Assembly: GCF_014851395.1 (NCBI RefSeq)
Contig: NW_024041039.1
Coordinates: 10,566,417-10,630,416 of the forward strand
Direction of reading: 5' to 3'
Length of the DNA: 64,000 bases
Origin: Micropterus salmoides
Taxonomy: Eukaryota; Chordata; Actinopteri; Centrarchiformes; Centrarchidae
Below are positions 10,443 to 19,970 of the stretch, in pieces. Position numbers and translations under genes: made by a program. Position 1 is the first letter of the stretch. Every line of letters starts with the position of its first letter. The notes below the pieces were generated by a model. The model saw only the letters and a list, made by a program, of their open reading frames with translations, did no database searches and was not told the origin of the DNA.

Positions 10443-11067
10443 ATTCAATGTCAGCAAAGCCATACATACCATAAAGTAACTCTGTTTAACACAAGCATAC
10501 AATTTTTCAAATGTCTGATCCATCACTTCCTGTTCCAGTAAGGGTGATGGGTTGGGGAGGGGAGGGGGGGTTCTGGGCAGCTCCGTCTAATGAGCAACTC
10601 TTTCACCGAACCAGACAGTTTATGGGGTGGCTGCCAGCCTCATTAAGAGCAGCTCTTAATTGCCCTTTTCTAGCCAAAACCCAAAAGCTGAAACATCTGC
10701 TGGCCCATGAACCTTGTTCCTCCTCCCCCGTGCCCTCTTCCGCCCTTCATTCTACTCTGATACTGGCTGATCACTCGCTACCACCGCCACTACTGACTGT
10801 GTTGAACTTCCATAACAACAGCATTCAGGCAACAAGAGCAACACACTTATTGTGACGCATTTTGTGCTAAATAACATATGCAGCAGGTTAGCACTTTTTA
10901 AATGTCATTAGCATTCTGTGGCTACTTTATTTCAAATACAAATGTGATTAACGGATAGAAAACAATAATGTGGAGATAGAGGCCAATTAAATACCATAGG
11001 GTTGATTATATTACTGTAATGAAGAGTTTATTGGATGTCTTAAAGGTAACCTGTGGGTAAACATACA
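10006..11067. other. No gene seen; unique sequence with a CA repeat
   Basis: The CA repeat at 10412-10440 is listed separately. The stretch 10610-10720 (GCTCTTAATTGC region) is repeat-free and could be a conserved non-coding element, but nothing here proves it. Confidence 0.45.
10412..10440. repeat. (CA)n microsatellite
   Basis: A pure CA run of about 14 units. Confidence 0.97.
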
Positions 11068-11262
11068 GCCAGTGGCCACTTTATTAGGCACACCTGCACA
11101 ATCTAAAGCAGCCCAATACAACAGCTCTGCCATATTAAACTTCTATCTTTACGGACCTCAAATCTTTCCTTTTTTGGTGATTGTAATGTGTAAATTCAAT
11201 AATATGTTATTTTCTGAGATCATTGTTAAAAGTCGTGTTGCACTGGACTACATTATGTCCTT
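11068..11262 (+). mobile_element. Tc1-like element remnant: terminus without transposase
   Basis: CAGTGGCCACTTTATTAGGC followed by ACACCTG is the terminus of the Tc1-like family whose opposite end is at 4518-4540. GTTGCACTGGACTACATTAT near 11238-11258 resembles the inner part of the other end. No coding sequence survives. Confidence 0.7.
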
Positions 11263-11724
11263 CCTATTTACATACATGAGGGGGTCGAATATTAGAAAAA
11301 CATCTGAATATAATGTAATTTAGTACAACACCATTGCTAACTTGATCTCAATGTTAAACCATAATTGATTTTTTTTTTAATAACGAACATTATAGGCATC
11401 ATAAAAGTAGTTTTATGGCAGAACATTTCTATTGGATTGCATTTGGCTGCACAGCTGTACTTTATATAATTGACTCTAAGTGTATGTTTCTTTCCAAGAG
11501 TGTGTATCCTAAAGGCCTAACAAAGCTGATGAATGCATTTCCTTCTTCATAAAACATTTGCATACATGTTTACATGAGCTAGCAGTGTTATTTTTCTCTG
11601 CCTTTTGCCACATTTCTTGATCTGCTACAGTGGAGTAGCATGAACATTTAGCATGTCCAAGCTAGTAGTGCACAAGATGCTAACAAAATGGAAACATGCA
11701 TTAAACATTGCTTCATAGCACCAC
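11263..11724. other. No gene seen; AT-rich
   Basis: AT-rich sequence with a short T run near 11369. No repeat family was recognised. Confidence 0.45.
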
Positions 11725-12130
11725 TAGAATTTAGAAATAATGAATCAAATGACTGTAATTAGAAAAGGGTGACTCAGAGAATTATCACCTGACTCTGCAG
11801 CACATTTTAGCATCTTTCAACTCATTGTTTTGGTTTTACAGCCCACAACTTTACTGTTTTGGTAGACTCTCATCACTCTCATCATCATAGTTTAAGCTGT
11901 GGCAGGCAGCTGGTTTCACCAAAAGAAAAAAACACAAACAAATAGCAGACAAAGTTAGTGACTTACTGGTGAACATAGTGGAACATTTAGCAGCTGAAAA
12001 GTCTTAGGGCCTATTTAATACTGATTTTTGGTACACATCCATAGTTACACGAGAGTGAAAATTGGACTTATATTCATCAGGTGAAACCATTCCAAATGAA
12101 TGCTAATGTTTCCCCATGTCTGCTGGGTTT
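11725..12130 (+). repeat. Interspersed repeat (ATTCATCAGGTG family), longest copy
   Basis: It shares TTTAGCATCTTTCAACTCAT, CAACTTTACTGTTTTGGT and ATTCATCAGGTG with copies at 35900-36175 and 7868-7985. Motifs such as GGTGAACATAGTGGA and ACATTTAGCAGCTGAAAAG are those of an abundant percomorph repeat whose class I cannot determine. Confidence 0.65.
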
Positions 12131-12924
12131 GTAGATAGGCAGCTGTTTGCTAACATGTTTGCCACAACAACCTTTCTAAACTAATAATGCATCAGTGTTG
12201 TATTTACATCTTTCTCTGTTTATGAGTGGCTAAAAAAAATCAGTAAATGGGGGGTTTAAGTTTAATCTGTTCTATCTATTCACAATCATGACCAAGTTGC
12301 ACATGTGTGCTTGCACCACTGTAATGTTTAGTTGGAAGAAAAGTACAGACTGTACTCAGCTAGAAGAAAATACCATCTGTATTTACAAGAGGAAAAAACA
12401 TAACAAAATACATCTGTAAATTAAAAAGACTGAGTGTATCCTGGTGTATTTGTGAGCCTAACTTTTTTCTCTTATGTGAAAATTGTAGGAAATAAATAAA
12501 GTAATACAAAAAAAGAGTCGACTTGATCTGCTGTACCGTGAGTTGAAGATCCCAGATCAAAGCTAAGCCATTTCACTGACACAACGTTGCTGTGCTAACT
12601 TGTATTTTCTTGACTTTGAGCTGAGGAGAGTGGGAAACTGTGGGAGGGTTTTCCTGAGAAGACCTGTTGATAAGTGTTCCAGATACAGACTGCCAGAGAC
12701 TGATAAGACAAGCAAGTTTAGACAACTCCTCATTGTCCGGTGCCCAAGGTTACTAATTCCCTGTGTGTGACAGGGGCATTGATAATGAGTCACTGTGCGG
12801 TCAGAGTGGCCTTCCTTCCCTCTGTGCTAGATACAGAAAAGAAAAGAGAGCTTCTGGCCCAGTGGATTGTAATCACTTTTAAATGAAGCAGAAGCAGTGC
12901 AAAAGACCAAACTTCGAGGACCAG
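12131..12924. other. No gene seen
   Basis: The minus-strand frames 12360-12560 and 12563-12793 lack domains. The sequence appears unique. Confidence 0.45.
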
Positions 12925-13400
12925 GAGTATAGAGTTTTGATAAAAGCCTGTATTAGTTACATGGCTTGTTCAACAACCAGCTGGTGTCGATGTTGGCAAA
13001 TTCAGGGTTTTAAAGGAGGCATATGTGAATATAATCCAATACACGTCTTTTTGTCAAATTCAGGCAATATTTCCTCACGGTCTGTTGTTTGTACTGTAAA
13101 TGGGAAACAAACAAAGTAACTTGGACTGAGCCACACAACAATAGTCCTGCCATTCCAGCTATGATTTGTGTGTCAGGTAATGTTAAATGACTTGCCCATG
13201 GATATTTAGCTTACTTTGTAGTTCACCGAGACATGCTGTAGATGTGATGTTACCTATAGTAGAAGAATAGTTGTGTTGGTGTGCTGTCTGGAGTTGGTGT
13301 GCTGTCTCATCCTCTCTGCATGTTAGCTTGTCATTGTTCTGTCTATGTCAAAGTACTTGTAATGGTGTTAGTCTTCTCCAGAATCGCACACCCAACCTTT
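12925..13400 (+). repeat. Interspersed repeat R, copy 1
   Basis: It matches the copy at 50695-51110: both contain TCCAATACACGTCTTTTTGT, ATTTAGCTTACTTT, CATCCTCTCTG followed by ATGTTAGCTT, and an end of the form CAGAAT(C/T)GCACA. An 18-bp tandem duplication (13275-13292, then 13293-13307) is private to this copy. Confidence 0.65.
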
Positions 13401-13499
13401 AAGTGAAGAGATTATACCTGATCTGGCCCTTATATACATTCATTTTGGGGTGTGACCTTATTGGGTAATTTGGACAACAGGTAGGAGACAATAAGTGTT

Positions 13500-13952
13500 T
13501 TAGGGTGCTTTCACACCTACCTTGTTTGGTCCAGACCTTCGGACTTTTCAGTTTGATTTGAACTAATACTAAACCATAGTTCGGTTCATTTCTAGTGTGA
13601 AAATATTTTTTGGATGCTTCAGACTTTCAGACTATTTACAGGAAGTTCGGTGGTTCTTGTGTAAACCAGAAACAAACGAATGCATGGAGAAATGCATTGA
13701 AAAAAGGACACAGTTATGGTCTCTCCTCAAACGGAGGTGCAGAAGGATTGCTCGCAGTCTTTCTCCCCCTTTCCTGCCAGTGTTATGGCAGCCCACATGG
13801 ATGAAATCCTGTCATGTAAAGTCCTGTAGTGCGCTGCATAGGTAACGGTAGTGTGAAACCGAACCAAAACTAACCGAATGTATCAAAATGTATCAAAACA
13901 TGAACTCTGGTTCAGACCTCGGTGTATACTTTCAGGTGTGAAAGCACCCTTA
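13500..13952. mobile_element. PIF/Harbinger-like MITE with TTA target duplication
   Basis: The body is 13503-13949 (447 bp). A perfect 16-bp inverted terminal repeat, GGGTGCTTTCACACCT and its reverse complement, is flanked by TTA at 13500-13502 and 13950-13952. TIRs starting with G and a 3-bp TWA duplication are the signature of PIF/Harbinger. The 82-codon frame inside (13597-13845) has no transposase motif, so the element is non-autonomous. Confidence 0.88.
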
Positions 13953-14025
13953 CAGATATTACCTCCCAGAGATTTTACAAGATTAAGTTTTAGATTAAGT
14001 GTACTTCTCTGTTTATTCTCTTTTC

Positions 14026-14276
14026 AGAATAATTGTAACTCAATTATTTGCTCAACCCCTCAGCCTGTTTTCATTTTCCATTTAACTCTTTTAATCCTGA
14101 TTGTACACTGCACTGTAACTTTTATTATTTTTTAATGTGTATTTTTTCAATTTCCCTATGTTGCTTTTAAACTTTTTTATATTTCCCTGTTGCTTTTATG
14201 TTTTATGTAAAGCACTTTGAATTACCTTGTTGTTGAAATGTGCTATACAAATAAACTTGCCTTGCCTTGCCTTACA
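14026..14276 (+). mobile_element. 5'-truncated LINE 3' end with CTTGC tail
   Basis: The end reads TGTAAAGCACTTTGAATTAC, then ATGTGCTATACAAATAAACT and a short tandem CTTGC tail. This is the standard 3' end of a non-LTR family in fish. Only the 3' UTR is present, as expected from 5' truncation. The left limit is approximate. Confidence 0.7.
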
Positions 14277-15739
14277 AACCAAAACACATTGACTCAAACT
14301 GACAAAAATGGTATCGAAATATTGTTTCACAAAAAGGTTTAGAATCAATTTCTTCATAAAGACCTGAATTTTTATTTTTTTTATCCAAAAAGTCAGTTTC
14401 TGGAACGAGTGTGCGCAAACAGTCCACACACCCCCAATAGATGGTTTGACCCCTGTTTTTCTTTTTATCGCAAATTTTTGTTCAAGCTGAGAATCTATAT
14501 TTCAGAAATCTTTTTTCGTGTGTCTTATGAAAAAAATTAATGATGAAATTTCTCTGATTGAGTGTCCTACCAGTTTTAAAAATGTTCTTGTTTAAATGAC
14601 ATTGGAGGCACTTAATAAAACATACAACCAGGAACATGGTTGGAACCCTGCCCAGTGACCAGGGCCATGTCAAAACAACTCGTCCTGATCCGTCTCATAG
14701 CCATGTTGTGTTTGGGTGTGCGTTTCCCATTGATTACCTGGCTAGGAGAGATGAGGCAGGAGGATAGGGGTGGTAGAGTGGGTCTGGGAGAGCATGTGCG
14801 GTGGAGGTTTTCTCAATTCTGGCAGGCTGTGGACAGCTGGACCACCAGTTCGAGTTTCTCCTCACAGCGAGGCTGAAATTTCAGTCCCTGAAAATCGAGT
14901 GTAATAAATGATTGGGGCTCTCAAAACAACCTCTCCGTGTGGTTTTTTTCCCGCCCTTTCCTTATTTTTGCTGTCCCAGTTTCTTTGCCCGGCCTCACGG
15001 GTGCTGGTATGTTAGCAAATGTGATTATGTCAAAATATTTTACTCCAAACATGGTCAAATGGTAAAAAAATTCCCTTCACAGCATTAATATTCTGTTGAC
15101 TCAGCAGGGATCACAGCTGTTCTAGGCACAGGGTGGTTCACGTGGTTGGGATTATTCCTTGACCACAGCGGTGGTTTTCTCCCTTATCTGAAGTCAGCCA
15201 TGCAGCCGTTTTTCGGTCGCAAAGGTTTTGAGGAAGTGAGAAGTGCTGATGAGACAGTTGTATAGCAGCACTGGTGCAACTGATGTGAGTAACAACAGGA
15301 TAAAGTAAGGCTCTGGTGTGACCTCGGACATGACTGGGGAAGTGGGAGCAGATTGACAGTAACTATACAGTCAGTTGAGCTTGCACACACCAGCAGGGTT
15401 TAGTCATTCTCCACTTGTGTGCATTTTCAGTTTATTTTGTATTTTTTGGAAGGTCTGTAGCAACCTTTCATATTTGGCAGGTTCTGCTTTCAACAGACCG
15501 TAACATATCATGACTACTTTGGGATGTTGACAGCTGTAAGAGAGACTGTAAAGAAAGACTACATGTTTCCCATAAGTACCCAGATTGTCCGTGCATGTCT
15601 TCACGTAAGCATGACTCCATAGCCAGACGTTACTCAGGCCTGACTTGTTTTTGTGTCCTGTTGATTCTGGACAATCTTTCAAAGCCAGCCCAAGACACTT
15701 TCCTTAACACATAAGCTTTAGTTAGTGTTGAAAAGATCA
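14277..15739. other. No gene seen
   Basis: Frames such as 14640-14876 (plus) and 15404-15682 (minus) have no domain and no partner exon. No repeat boundary was found. Confidence 0.45.
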
Positions 15740-15865
15740 GCCACTTAATCGATAAGGTGATTGACAGAAGATTAATATACAACAAGTTAAATAAACAAGA
15801 AGTTTAAGGATCAAGTCATTTATCAAGAATAAAATTCAAAAAATATATTTTCTGGTGCCAGTTAC
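15740..15865 (+). repeat. Fragment of the CTAGGGCT MITE family
   Basis: TTAATCGATAAGGTGATTGA followed by CAGAAGATTAATA and CTGGTGCCAGTTACTCCAAT, then GTGAGAATT, resembles the inner part of this family. It is strongly diverged and no termini remain. Confidence 0.4.
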
Positions 15866-16041
15866 TCCAATGTGAGAATTGGGTGATTGTCACTTTGGGT
15901 TTTGGGTTATTGTGGGTATGTATGAGTAATTATAATAAACAACATGAAAAGACTATGTCAAAACAAGAACAACAAAGAGGAAAATGTGCTTTTGGAAAGA
16001 CACAACATCGCTGTAATTCAAAACACATGCTGCACATTTGG

Positions 16042-16147
16042 GCCCTGTGATGGACTGGCGACCTGTCCAGGGTTTACCAGGCCTCTCGCCCAATGCTAGC
16101 TGTGACTGGCTCCAGGCCCCCCCAGGACGCAGGATAAGTGGCTGACA
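16042..16147 (+). repeat. LINE 3'-end-derived repeat (GGCGACCTGTCCAGGG type)
   Basis: GATGGACTGGCGACCTGTCC, then CCTCTCGCCCAATG and GGACGCAGGATAAGTGGCTG, is a very common fish repeat derived from a non-LTR 3' region. The usual GATGG tail is missing here. Confidence 0.75.
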
Positions 16148-16496
16148 AGTGAGTGTGATGCACATTTGGAGAAATAAGTTTTTTTTGTTGTTTTTTTTTT
16201 GCTTTCTTTCCAATGGGAAGATCAATCCACTGTCATATCTTTGCTTTAAAGGTACCATGTGGAGTTCTTGACCACTAGTAGCATTATAAAACAGTGTTTT
16301 TATGACCCCAATTTGTTTGTTTACTCATTGGTGAAAAAATACCCAGTCCTGCTAATGGTTTCACACAATTACAATGATTTACATATGGTGGTGACAACAA
16401 ACGAAGGGAAGAAGTAGACTCCGAACAAGTAAACATAGGTGCAGGATTCAAAGATTTCAAGGACCCACTCAGTATGTTTGGTGAGTAACACTAAAT
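16148..16496. other. No gene seen; T-rich
   Basis: T runs at 16180-16200. No ORF or terminus was recognised. Confidence 0.45.
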
Positions 16497-16645
16497 GTAT
16501 GCAGGACTTTGTTTGACTGAGCCAGGCTAGCCATTTCCCCCAGCTAACAGTCTTTGTGGTAAACTAATCTAATCGTTGTCTGTCTTTCAAGCACTGACAT
16601 GAGAGTGGTATCGATCTTCTACTCTAACTTTTAGAAACAAAGCAA
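16497..16645 (+). repeat. Fragment of repeat family M
   Basis: GAGCCAGGCTAGCCATTTCC and ACATGAGAGTGGTATCGATC followed by TTCT are hallmarks of family M, seen complete at 45917-46496. Confidence 0.6.
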
Positions 16646-17745
16646 GTGTATACAAAAGACATGTAAAGGTATATTGGAACAAAATTGTTGTTGCATGTAT
16701 AATGTGAATCACGTAAATTGGCTCTAAACAAGACTGCTGCAAATCTAAGGTGACTTGTGCAAAACAGTCATGAGCAGTCAATCAGTTGAGCAGAGGTTTC
16801 ACAGCCCAGCTGTCAGAAAGCTGAGCTTACCTCTCTCCTTACTCAGCAGAGCAGAAAAAAACACACACTCTTGTCTGTTCATTTCCTTGCTCTTTCTTTA
16901 CCCTCCACATCCTCCCTGCTCCCTCTCCTCTGTGATGAATGGAAGGTATGAATTCTCAACGGCCTCCCCGGGTTTCTCTCTGAGGCCCTCAGCAGCTGAA
17001 CAAACAACATGCTCTCAACTTAAAGGCGCAATCAGGAATTTATTTGAACCATGTACATTTTGGGTATATTTGTGTATGGCCCTGAAGCGCTTAAGAAGTA
17101 ACATGGAAAATAGATTTTTGTAGAGCCGTCATAGCTCAAAACCTGGATTTTCTTTCTACAAACTCTGCAACTGTAAACAAACCTTTTACGAGTTCAGGCT
17201 TAGAAGTTGCACGCTCATTTATCAAAATCAGGAAATGAATTTTAACGAATAAAAAACTATCCACACCCGAATAAATCATTACGTAAACAAAGCCAGTAAT
17301 GGGGAAAACGTCTCTCAGTTCTGTCTCTAAAACATGTGAGCACAGACTCAGAGAGGTGCTAGTGTTGGTCGTGGGGAAGGGAAGGGAGTGTTGTTGGTCA
17401 GGTCTGGAGGGGTGGTCCTGGTCAGGAGTCAGACCCAGCTGTTGTGGCCTATTTATCCATGCCACAGCACCAGAGCTTGTGGTGGAGGGTTGGATGAGTT
17501 AGCAGGGCAGAGCATGAAACTGTGAGAGGGAGAAGGAGTCTGTGACAGGGGTGGGGGGTGGAAGAGGAGATGGATGAGGATGATGAGAAGCAGATGGAGG
17601 GTGTGTTTTTTTCCCTTTTTTTCACAAGAGACTATCTGCCTGTGACGCAGGTTGAGCTCCAGGTGCATTGTGGGTAGCCTGTGTGAATACATGCCCAGCT
17701 TCTTGCGGCTCCAAATTGATCACTGGCTGCGGTGATGCAGCTGTC
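16646..17745. other. No gene seen
   Basis: A 122-codon frame at 16755-17123 has no recognisable domain. A GT/GA-rich stretch lies at 17340-17580. Confidence 0.45.
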
Positions 17746-17960
17746 TGTGGCGGTGGAAGAAGTATTCAGATCATTTACTTACTTACTTACTAAGTAAAAG
17801 TACTAAAATCCTATTTAAGGAGAAGTACAGATGTATTATTCGCAAAATGTACTGCAAAATAAATAAGTGATATATTACTATATTTGACATTTTTAGATTG
17901 TTAATGCTGTTGCATTAATGTGTAAGGAGCATTTTAATGTTGTAGCAGGTTGAGATGGAG
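17746..17960 (+). repeat. CAGTGGTGGAA hAT-like family fragment
   Basis: It starts GGTGGAAGAAGTATTCAGAT, includes a short ACTT tandem (17778-17792) and the family body AGTAAAAGTACTAAAATCCT. It then runs into the next element. Confidence 0.7.
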
Positions 17961-17997
17961 CTCATTTTGCCAGCTTTATTCATAGTTGGTTGTTTAG

Positions 17998-18312
17998 TCC
18001 AGTGGTTCCCAACCTAGGGATCAGGCCTCCTCCAATGGGTCACCAGATAAACCTGAGGGGTTAATATAATAATAATGATTAATGAAGTAGGAAAGAAGAA
18101 AAAACAAAGTTCTACTAGACAAATGTGTGTTTATTTGCTATTTGGGTGATTTTACATTTTGGGCCCTCAAACTGTTATTTAAATGAAACCATCTGAGAAG
18201 TTTAGAGGTGAAATGTTTTTCTCTTTGGTGAAACTGCTAAACTCTTCTGGAGTAACAAGACAAAGAGTCTAGGAAACCTGTGCTTTCAGCTAAACACTAA
18301 GGTTGGCATGCT
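17998..18312 (+). repeat. hAT-like repeat (CAGTGGTTCCC family)
   Basis: It starts CCAGTGGTTCCCAACCTAGG and contains ACCATCTGAGAAGTTTAGAG, shared with 2200-2350. It adjoins the right side of the preceding family, an arrangement often seen in fish genomes. Confidence 0.6.
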
Positions 18313-18472
18313 AAAATGCCCACAATAACCTTAAGTAAATGTACTTTGCCACTTTCCACTGCTCCCAGGCAGAAAGGTGAGGCTGTAGCGGCTAGGCTAG
18401 ATGATGTGAAAGACACAGTTGAACACTGGAGGCTTGACAGCTCTTTAATGATCTAAAATGCCCACAATAACC
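18313..18472. other. 124-bp templated or retro-type insertion with 18-bp flanking direct repeats
   Basis: Segment 18331-18454 repeats 19024-19147 with 2 substitutions in 124 bp. On either side stands the same 18-mer AAAATGCCCACAATAACC (18313-18330 and 18455-18472). The source segment joins the right tip of a hAT-like element to about 92 bp of apparently unique sequence, so the copy is not a transposon unit. There is no poly(A) tail. Confidence 0.85.
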
Positions 18473-18494
18473 GCAATCATGATCATGATTAGCA

Positions 18495-18912
18495 AGTATG
18501 TTTACCATGTTCACTATCTTAATTTAGCGTTTTGGCAAGCTAACATTTGCTAATTTAATTAATAGAATTTAATTAATGGATTGCCAAATTGATTTCTACA
18601 TCCTGAAGGCGACATGTATGTCTGTACCAAGTGGCATGGCAATCCATCCAGTAGTTGTTGAGACATTTCACCTAAATGTACAAATGTCAACCTCATTGTG
18701 GCGCTCAAGCCCCTAGGAAGTGCGGCGTAAGAAGTCTATAGTACATTTGCTCTATAAGCCGCAAGATATGGAAGAGCCGGCATCAGGATCACCAAAGTCA
18801 TTAGGATTCATCCTGCAGGGACGATGTCTGCCTGTACAAAATTTCATCTTTATCCATTTAACAGTTTGAAATATTTCTGGACAAAACTGGTGAACCAACT
18901 GACAACCAACCC
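18495..18912 (+). repeat. Interspersed repeat S (GTTCACTATCTTAATTTAGC type)
   Basis: It starts TTTACCATGTTCACTATCTT and contains AAGTGGCATGGCAATCCATC, TAGTTGTTGAGACATTTCAC, a second partly repeated module with CATTAGGATTCATCCTGCAG, and ends in a CCAACTGACAACCAACC stretch. Shorter copies are at 31840-31960 and 37885-38110. I know it as an abundant percomorph repeat of uncertain class. Confidence 0.65.
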
Positions 18913-18929
18913 TCAAAGTGCAATGTTCC

Positions 18930-19055
18930 CTCTAAAATGTAGTAAAGTAGAAGTATAAAAAAATTAACAAAAAATTGAAATACGTAAAATACAGCCACCT
19001 CAAAATGTGCTTGAGTGCAGTGCTTAAGTAAATGTACTTTGCCACTTTCCACCGC
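18930..19055 (-). repeat. CAGTGGTGGAA family, right end
   Basis: AAATGTAGTAAAGTAGAAGT, then CCTCAAAATGTGCTTGAGTG, then AAGTAAATGTACTTTGCCAC followed by TTTCCACCGCT is the standard end of this family. Confidence 0.65.
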
Positions 19056-19147
19056 TCCCAGGCAGAAAGGTGAGGCTGTAGCGGCTCGGCTAGATGATGT
19101 GAAAGACACAGTTGAACACTGGAGGCTTGACAGCTCTTTAATGATCT
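19024..19147. other. Source copy of the 124-bp duplicated segment
   Basis: This is identical to 18331-18454 except for C versus T and C versus A at two sites. The right 92 bp (from the GCTCCCAGGCAGAAAGG stretch on) does not look like any repeat here. The frame at 19015-19341 runs through it but has no recognised domain. Confidence 0.8.
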
Positions 19148-19689
19148 GCAGGCTGTGTAATTCGACTGGTCTACACTCCCCCCACTCACCCATCCATCCA
19201 CCCACCTCTCTGCTCGCTGCAGCAGCCAGAACATTCCTCACACATCTGGCCCCCGAGTCTTTCCCAAATGCTCCCTCTCCTACCACTCTGTGCCGTAATT
19301 ACCCAAGCCCTGTGTTCTCCTTTTCTCTTTTCTTTTTATGATCCTCAGCCCCCTCCTCGGCTGAAATCATAAAAGCATGGAGCACACAAACGTCATTTAT
19401 AGTCATGATTTAGAAGGAAAGAGGCTTTCTGGTGTCCATAGAGATGTGCCATCCAGAAATATGCTTTTTCCTCAGCCGAGAGTGTGTTGCCAGAACTTAT
19501 AAAAGCAAGACAAACATAATGAATCAGTTACCCAGTTTGAACTGCAATTTCTTCTCTAGATAGTTGTTTGCCCCTTGAGATGTTTGTACTGTTTTGAAGC
19601 AGCCGACTAAAGAAGGATTCAATGAGTGGGAGTGGGAATGAGGACAGTTTCCGATGATATAGATGTCTTATGGGACAGTGTATGTTTTC
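19148..19689. other. No gene seen
   Basis: Pyrimidine-rich at 19180-19340, otherwise unremarkable unique sequence. Confidence 0.45.
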
Positions 19690-19970
19690 CAGCTGTGGAA
19701 AGTAACTAAGTACATTCACTTAAGCACAATTTTGAAATACATTTCATAGGTACATATTGCACTTTTTACTCCATGACATCCTAAACTAAACCTATATCTG
19801 TATATCCTATAAATCTAAATTTAGAGTAGTTAAAATCACTTCCACCTGGACAGCTACAACACTAAAATACTACTTATGATGATACTCCTGTTTTACTTGT
19901 AATGGAGTCTTGCATTGCTGTATTGCTACTTTTACTTAAGTAAGGGATCAGAATACTTCTTCTACCACTG
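19690..19970 (+). mobile_element. CAGTGGTGGAA hAT-like element, both termini present
   Basis: The left end is CAGCTGTGGAAAGTAACTAA and the right end is GAATACTTCTTCTACCACTG, forming imperfect inverted repeats. At 281 bp it is internally deleted. The 8 bp on each side (ATGTTTTC and TTGTGTGA) do not match, so the target duplication has decayed or an end is lost. Confidence 0.7.

Noticed and set aside
10181..10541. Frames with HTHTHT or VCVCVC stretches
   Set aside because: Translations of the CA microsatellite on either strand.
13597..13845. Cys-containing 82-codon frame
   Set aside because: It lies wholly inside the PIF/Harbinger-like MITE and shows no transposase or other domain.
19015..19341. 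108-codon frame covering the duplicated segment
   Set aside because: It starts inside a hAT-like repeat end and passes into low-complexity pyrimidine sequence. No homology recognised.
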